Positions 60,659 to 64,000 of a stretch of 64,000 bases of DNA are shown here, piece by piece. Origin of the DNA: Collinsella sp. AM34-10 (GTDB taxonomy: Bacteria > Actinomycetota > Coriobacteriia > Coriobacteriales > Coriobacteriaceae); NCBI RefSeq assembly GCF_003469185.1, contig NZ_QSIL01000009.1, positions 1 to 64,000 on the forward strand. Direction: 5' to 3'. Both the position numbers and the translations under genes were made by a program. Each line of letters starts with the position of its first letter. The stretch's first letter is position 1. The notes beneath the pieces are model-generated. The model had not been told where the DNA came from and searched no databases. It saw nothing but the letters and a program-made list of their open reading frames with translations.

Positions 60659-61763
60659 AAGTCCACGCATAATAGCTCTGATCATACTTCAGGAAGGATA
60701 AAGATGAATTCCAGCCGTCCGCTATGCCAATCATCTGCCTTGTCTCTCCAGTTTTCTTACCAGTAAGTGTGGCGTAAGCCTCCGCTGTTACAGAATGGGC
60801 TGATCCGTTGTACAAACTCGCATGTAAAACATTCGGTCTATTAGAGTTAATCTCATTTTGAATGCTCGCGATAGCCGGAGAGGAGACAGTGCGGGCGATA
60901 AGAGCACTTCCTCTGCTTGCGCAGTAATTTGTAAACCCCGTTGCACAGGTTGATATCGGCGTTCCGCCCAAAACAACGCCGGGAACAGTCTGTTCTTCAG
61001 CGGAAAGAGCATGGGTATTGGTGTAATTCCATATCTGCATATATTGCGAAGGGTCGCTATATAAATTGGCAATGCCATACAGTTCCGCAACGTTCGAAAA
61101 AGCGGTCACCATACAAGCATAGTGGGCAGTAAGCCTCTTAATCTCGCTTTCATCATATGACATAAACTGAGAAATGGAACGAAATCCAGATACTGTGTAA
61201 TCCTGCATTTGAGTTGCGTAAATTACGACATCGTTCCAGCTTGAAGGTTTATTCGATAAAACGACAGGCCGTCCTTCTATGGAAACAGCCGGGATTGTTC
61301 TTCCGCAATTTGTTGTTATTGAACCGTCCAAAGATTGCACACCGAATTCGAATGGATTGATCATTACGACTGGGTTATTGAAAGAATAAGACTCAACACC
61401 AAGATCTCCTCCCCGATCCATAGGGCTGACTAAGCCGTCTCCAAAACGATATCCCGTAAGTATTTCATCATCTGAAGCATCTAAAACCAAATAGCCCGCG
61501 GCTCTATTGAATGTCACAACCGGAACAATGTAGCCAAGCGGGGACCCATCAACGTCTACAAAAGGAATAGGGTCAGAAGGCGTATACGAAGAGCCGAGGA
61601 GTCCCTTTATATATTTATCGGCAAGCTCTTGCGCAATTTCTGAAGTAAATTGTATCTGCTCACCATCAATATTGCCCGTCGAAGCAAAAACCTCTTTCGG
61701 ACGTGCGGCTAAGGCGACAATTGAAGACGCGACAAGTTGCAGAAAACGACGACGCGAAAGCAT
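60636..61763 (-). CDS. Tat-exported papain-like (C39/C47-like) cysteine peptidase-like protein
   Basis: 375 residues. A twin-arginine signal SRRRFLQLVASSIVALAA starts at residue 3. The mature part has a candidate nucleophile in YACMVTAFSNVAELYG and a late His in AHSVTAEAYATLTG, followed by IADGWNSSLSFLKYD, the order seen in papain-fold peptidases. The family assignment is by pattern only. Tat export suggests it folds inside the cell. ATG 61763 follows AGAAAGAAG. It forms a two-gene AT-rich unit with a lipoprotein. Confidence 0.68.
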   Translation of the reverse strand: MLSRRRFLQLVASSIVALAARPKEVFASTGNIDGEQIQFTSEIAQELADKYIKGLLGSSYTPSDPIPFVDVDGSPLGYIVPVVTFNRAAGYLVLDASDDEILTGYRFGDGLVSPMDRGGDLGVESYSFNNPVVMINPFEFGVQSLDGSITTNCGRTIPAVSIEGRPVVLSNKPSSWNDVVIYATQMQDYTVSGFRSISQFMSYDESEIKRLTAHYACMVTAFSNVAELYGIANLYSDPSQYMQIWNYTNTHALSAEEQTVPGVVLGGTPISTCATGFTNYCASRGSALIARTVSSPAIASIQNEINSNRPNVLHASLYNGSAHSVTAEAYATLTGKKTGETRQMIGIADGWNSSLSFLKYDQSYYAWTYGTTFSK

Positions 61764-61807
61764 ATGTTCTTCTTTCTAGAGGAGCGACTTATAAGATACT
61801 CCTATTC

Positions 61808-61843
61808 TATAACCTTTTTTGTAACGTTACAGCACTGGTTATA
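61808..61843. promoter_or_regulatory. Nested dyad upstream of the Tat peptidase-like gene
   Basis: TATAACC (61808-61814) pairs with GGTTATA (61837-61843), enclosing the perfect 12-base palindrome TGTAACGTTACA (61820-61831). It lies 45-80 bases upstream of the start, a typical operator position. The rest of the 280-base gap to ettA shows no gene. Confidence 0.5.
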
Positions 61844-62005
61844 TTTCAATTCGATTTGCTTATGTCCTTGTAACCCAATACGTCTTTACGTTTTAAACGG
61901 AATTAGAAAATCACTCATAGCAAAAACGGGCTTTAATCCCAAAGAGATGACTTTGATTATGAATCAAACCAGCAGCCAGGGCATAGCTGCAGTGCAATTG
62001 CTACA

Positions 62006-62037
62006 AGAAAGGCCGCCCTTGCTGGCGGCCTTTCTAC
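62006..62037. terminator. Terminator of ettA
   Basis: AGAAAGGCCGCC (62006-62017) pairs with GGCGGCCTTTCT (62024-62035). It lies just beyond the ettA stop on the minus strand. Confidence 0.85.
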
Positions 62038-62043
62038 TTGCTA

Positions 62044-63723
62044 CTAGTCACGCGTCAGTTTGCGGTGAATACGATGCGGCTGGGCTGCGTCCTCGCCCAG
62101 GCGCTCGATACGGTTGGCCTGATAGGCCTCGAAGTTGCCCTCGAACCAATACCAGTTGCCCGGATTCTCGTCGGTGCCCTCCCACGCCAGGATGTGCGTG
62201 GCGACGCGGTCCAGGAACATACGGTCGTGGCTAATGACCACCGAGCAGCCCGGGAACTCGAGCAGCGCCGCTTCGAGCGAGGACAGCGTCTCGACGTCGA
62301 GGTCGTTCGTGGGCTCGTCGAGGAGCAGCAGGTTGCCGCCCTGCTTGAGCGTGAGCGCCAAGTTCAGACGGTTGCGCTCGCCACCGGAGAGTACGCCGGC
62401 GCGCTTCTGCTGGTCCTGGCCCTTAAAGCCAAAGCTCGCCACGTACGCGCGGCTCGGAACCTCGGTCTCGCCGACCATCATGTGGTCCAGGCCGTCCGAG
62501 ACGACCTCCCATAGGTTCTTATCGGGGTCGATGCCGGAACGGTTCTGGTCGACGTAAGAAATCTTGACGGTCTCGCCCACCTCGAGCTCGCCCGAAGTCA
62601 GCGGCTCCAAACCCACGATGGTCTTGAAGAGCGTGGTCTTGCCGACACCGTTGGGGCCGATGACGCCCACGATGCCGTTACGCGGCAGGGTGAACGAAAG
62701 GTCGTCGATGAGCACGCGACCGTCGAATTCCTTGTGCAGGTGATGGGCCTCGAGCACCTTGTTACCCAAACGCGGTCCAACGGGAATGCGGATATCGGTC
62801 CAGTCGAGCTTCTGGCTTGCGCGGGCCTCGGCCTCCATCTCCTCGTAGCGAGCCAGACGAGCCTTGTTCTTGGCCTGGCGAGCCTTGGGCGAGCTGCGTA
62901 CCCACTCGAGCTCGGCCTCCATGCGCTTGGCGAGCTTGGCGTCGCGGTTGCCCTGCGCCTCGATACGGGCGGCCTTGGTCTCCAGATACGTGGAGTAGTT
63001 GCCCTTGTAGGGATAAAGGTGACCGCGGTCGACCTCGCAGATCCACTCGGCAACGTTATCCAGGAAGTAGCGATCGTGCGTGACGGCAAGCACCGCGCCC
63101 TGGTAGTTGTGAAGGAAGTGCTCGAGCCACAGGATCGACTCAGCGTCTAGGTGGTTTGTGGGCTCGTCAAGCAGCAGCAGGTCGGGAGCCTCGAGCAGCA
63201 GCTTGCACAGGGCCACGCGACGGCGCTCGCCGCCGGAAAGCACGTTGACCGGCATGTCGGAATCGGGCAGCTGCAGGGCGTCCATGGCCTGGCCGAGCTT
63301 GGAATCGATATCCCAGCCATCAGCGGCGTCGATCTCGTCCTGGAGCTTGCCCATCTCGGCCATGAGGGCGTCCATGTCGCAGTCCGGGTCGCACATCTCC
63401 TCGCCGATCTTGTTGAAGCGATCGACCTTGGCAATCATGTCGCCAAACGCCATGCGCACGTTCTCGATGACGGTCTTGTCGTCGTCGAGCGGCGGCTCCT
63501 GTTGCAGGATACCCACGGTGTAGCCGGGGGTGAGCCTGGCATCGCCGTTGGAGACCTCCTCAATGCCGGCCATGATCTTGAGCAGGGTCGACTTGCCCAT
63601 GCCGTTGGGACCCACGACGCCGATCTTGGCACCGGGGTAGAAGCTCAGGGTCACGTCGTCAAGGATTACCTTGTCGCCATGGGCCTTGCGAGCCTGATAC
63701 ATCTGGTAGATAAACTCCGCCAT
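62044..63723 (-). CDS. ettA: Energy-dependent translational throttle protein EttA (ABC-F)
   Basis: A 559-residue ribosome-binding ABC-F ATPase without membrane segments. First ABC domain: Walker A GPNGMGKSTL, signature LSGGERRRVAL, Walker B DLLLLDEPTNHLDAESI. The arm and P-site tRNA-interaction linker lie between residues about 250 and 320, rich in Ala/Glu/Arg (KARQAKNKARLARYEEMEAE). Second ABC domain: GPNGVGKTTL, LSGGERNRLNL, LLLLDEPTNDLDVETL. It regulates the first elongation cycle in response to ATP/ADP in E. coli. ATG 63723 follows AAGGATAGG. Confidence 0.95.
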   Translation of the reverse strand: MAEFIYQMYQARKAHGDKVILDDVTLSFYPGAKIGVVGPNGMGKSTLLKIMAGIEEVSNGDARLTPGYTVGILQQEPPLDDDKTVIENVRMAFGDMIAKVDRFNKIGEEMCDPDCDMDALMAEMGKLQDEIDAADGWDIDSKLGQAMDALQLPDSDMPVNVLSGGERRRVALCKLLLEAPDLLLLDEPTNHLDAESILWLEHFLHNYQGAVLAVTHDRYFLDNVAEWICEVDRGHLYPYKGNYSTYLETKAARIEAQGNRDAKLAKRMEAELEWVRSSPKARQAKNKARLARYEEMEAEARASQKLDWTDIRIPVGPRLGNKVLEAHHLHKEFDGRVLIDDLSFTLPRNGIVGVIGPNGVGKTTLFKTIVGLEPLTSGELEVGETVKISYVDQNRSGIDPDKNLWEVVSDGLDHMMVGETEVPSRAYVASFGFKGQDQQKRAGVLSGGERNRLNLALTLKQGGNLLLLDEPTNDLDVETLSSLEAALLEFPGCSVVISHDRMFLDRVATHILAWEGTDENPGNWYWFEGNFEAYQANRIERLGEDAAQPHRIHRKLTRD

Positions 63724-63814
63724 ATGTCTGTCCTATCCTTTCTACCTGCTGTTTCCCTATTCTTGATTCGCTTTAGTGGAAACGAAATGAGAAAACCAGC
63801 TCTGAAACTTAACG

Positions 63815-63842
63815 AAAAAGGGGCATGGTTGCCCACACCCCC
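63815..63842 (-). terminator. Terminator of the membrane protein at the window edge
   Basis: On the minus strand GGGGTGTGG-GCAA-CCATGCCCC pairs with two wobble pairs and is followed by TTTTT. Confidence 0.7.
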
Positions 63843-63907
63843 TAATACTACCTGGGAAAAGTCCCCCGGAACATACTATGAACTGCGTACGCTAGTTTTC
63901 CGCAACC

Positions 63908-64000
63908 TTAGCGAACGGCTCGCTGCGATTTACGCCACAACAGATACGAGTAGACGTAGACGGCTCCAACCGAACCAAACGCCAGAACCGCAATCACCGC
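63908..64000 (-). CDS. C-terminus of a membrane protein (partial)
   Basis: The minus strand reads 30 codons ending at TAA (63910-63908): a hydrophobic helix with VIAVLAFGSVGAVYVYSYLL, then a basic tail WRKSQRAVR. The rest lies outside the window. It is probably an integral membrane protein; nothing more can be said. Confidence 0.55.
   Translation of the reverse strand, partial: AVIAVLAFGSVGAVYVYSYLLWRKSQRAVR

Noticed and set aside
61737..62234. 165-codon plus-strand frame between the Tat peptidase-like gene and ettA
   Set aside because: Covers a promoter, a terminator and the antisense of ettA; no ribosome site or domain.
1..64000. CRISPR array, rRNA, tRNA or insertion sequence
   Set aside because: Looked for regularly spaced repeats, conserved rRNA stretches, tRNA cloverleaf ends and transposase motifs; none was convincing by eye.

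Overview
The window is a GC-rich bacterial chromosome segment (roughly 60-63% GC by eye in the housekeeping genes). Its best fit is a Coriobacteriia member of the Collinsella type. The reasons are the CGAAAGGA-type ribosome binding sites, an acetate-forming pta/ackA set, lactate dehydrogenase, diaminopimelate synthesis by the acetylase route, a glutamine-dependent NAD synthase, and intergenic GGGGACAGGTT palindromes that I associate with such genomes. This placement is an inference. No rRNA, tRNA, CRISPR array or insertion sequence was seen.

Layout. 1-7 kb: polyphosphate kinase, an RlmD-type rRNA methyltransferase, a DJ-1/PfpI protein, Maf and a P1-family peptidase. 7-9.6 kb (minus): a GT2 glycosyltransferase and UDP-galactopyranose mutase (galactofuranose). 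9.8-13.7 kb: pta, convergent with two tandem acetate kinase genes. 13.8-20.2 kb (minus): a frameshifted MFS gene, LysR, HIT protein, XseB, XseA, a YugP-like metalloprotease and RNase D. 20.2-27.1 kb (plus): a lipid kinase with a 30-residue membrane peptide, a secreted C69 peptidase, then an ECF transporter (S, fused double ATPase, T) preceded by a leader peptide with three consecutive Trp codons and a terminator. 27.2-33.2 kb: a racemase and ATP-grasp ligase pair (probable D-Asp cross-bridge), a secreted coiled-coil cell-wall protein, a Ser/Thr kinase, an HTH protein and an FxLYD protein. 33.4-42 kb: an Old Yellow Enzyme/aconitase X catabolic operon with an M20 peptidase and MFS carrier, then an M20D deacetylase. 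42.1-46.2 kb: lysine riboswitch and lysA-dapA fusion, dapB, dapH. 46.4-53.2 kb (minus): nucleoid protein, DUF2974 hydrolase, ldh, aminotransferase, nadE. 53.4-57.6 kb: an AT-rich island with a probable RiPP cluster. 57.8-64 kb: two low-complexity proteins, an AT-rich pair (Tat-exported cysteine-peptidase-like protein plus lipoprotein), ettA and the 3' end of a membrane protein gene.

The strongest candidate for an undescribed system is the AT-rich minus-strand operon at 53.4-57.3 kb: a DUF2087 protein, an MFS exporter, a radical SAM protein with a cobalamin-domain-like N-terminus and a PqqD-like C-terminus, and a 36-residue peptide gene 13 bases downstream with a perfect Shine-Dalgarno sequence. 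The radical SAM gene carries a single in-frame TAG at codon 99.

A second notable signal is structural. At least five intergenic regions hold long nested palindromes, with outer arms of 12-31 bp around an inner hairpin. Separate hairpins with a shared GGGGACAGGTT core also recur. All coordinates, translations and pairings were worked out by eye; no database search or folding was run.
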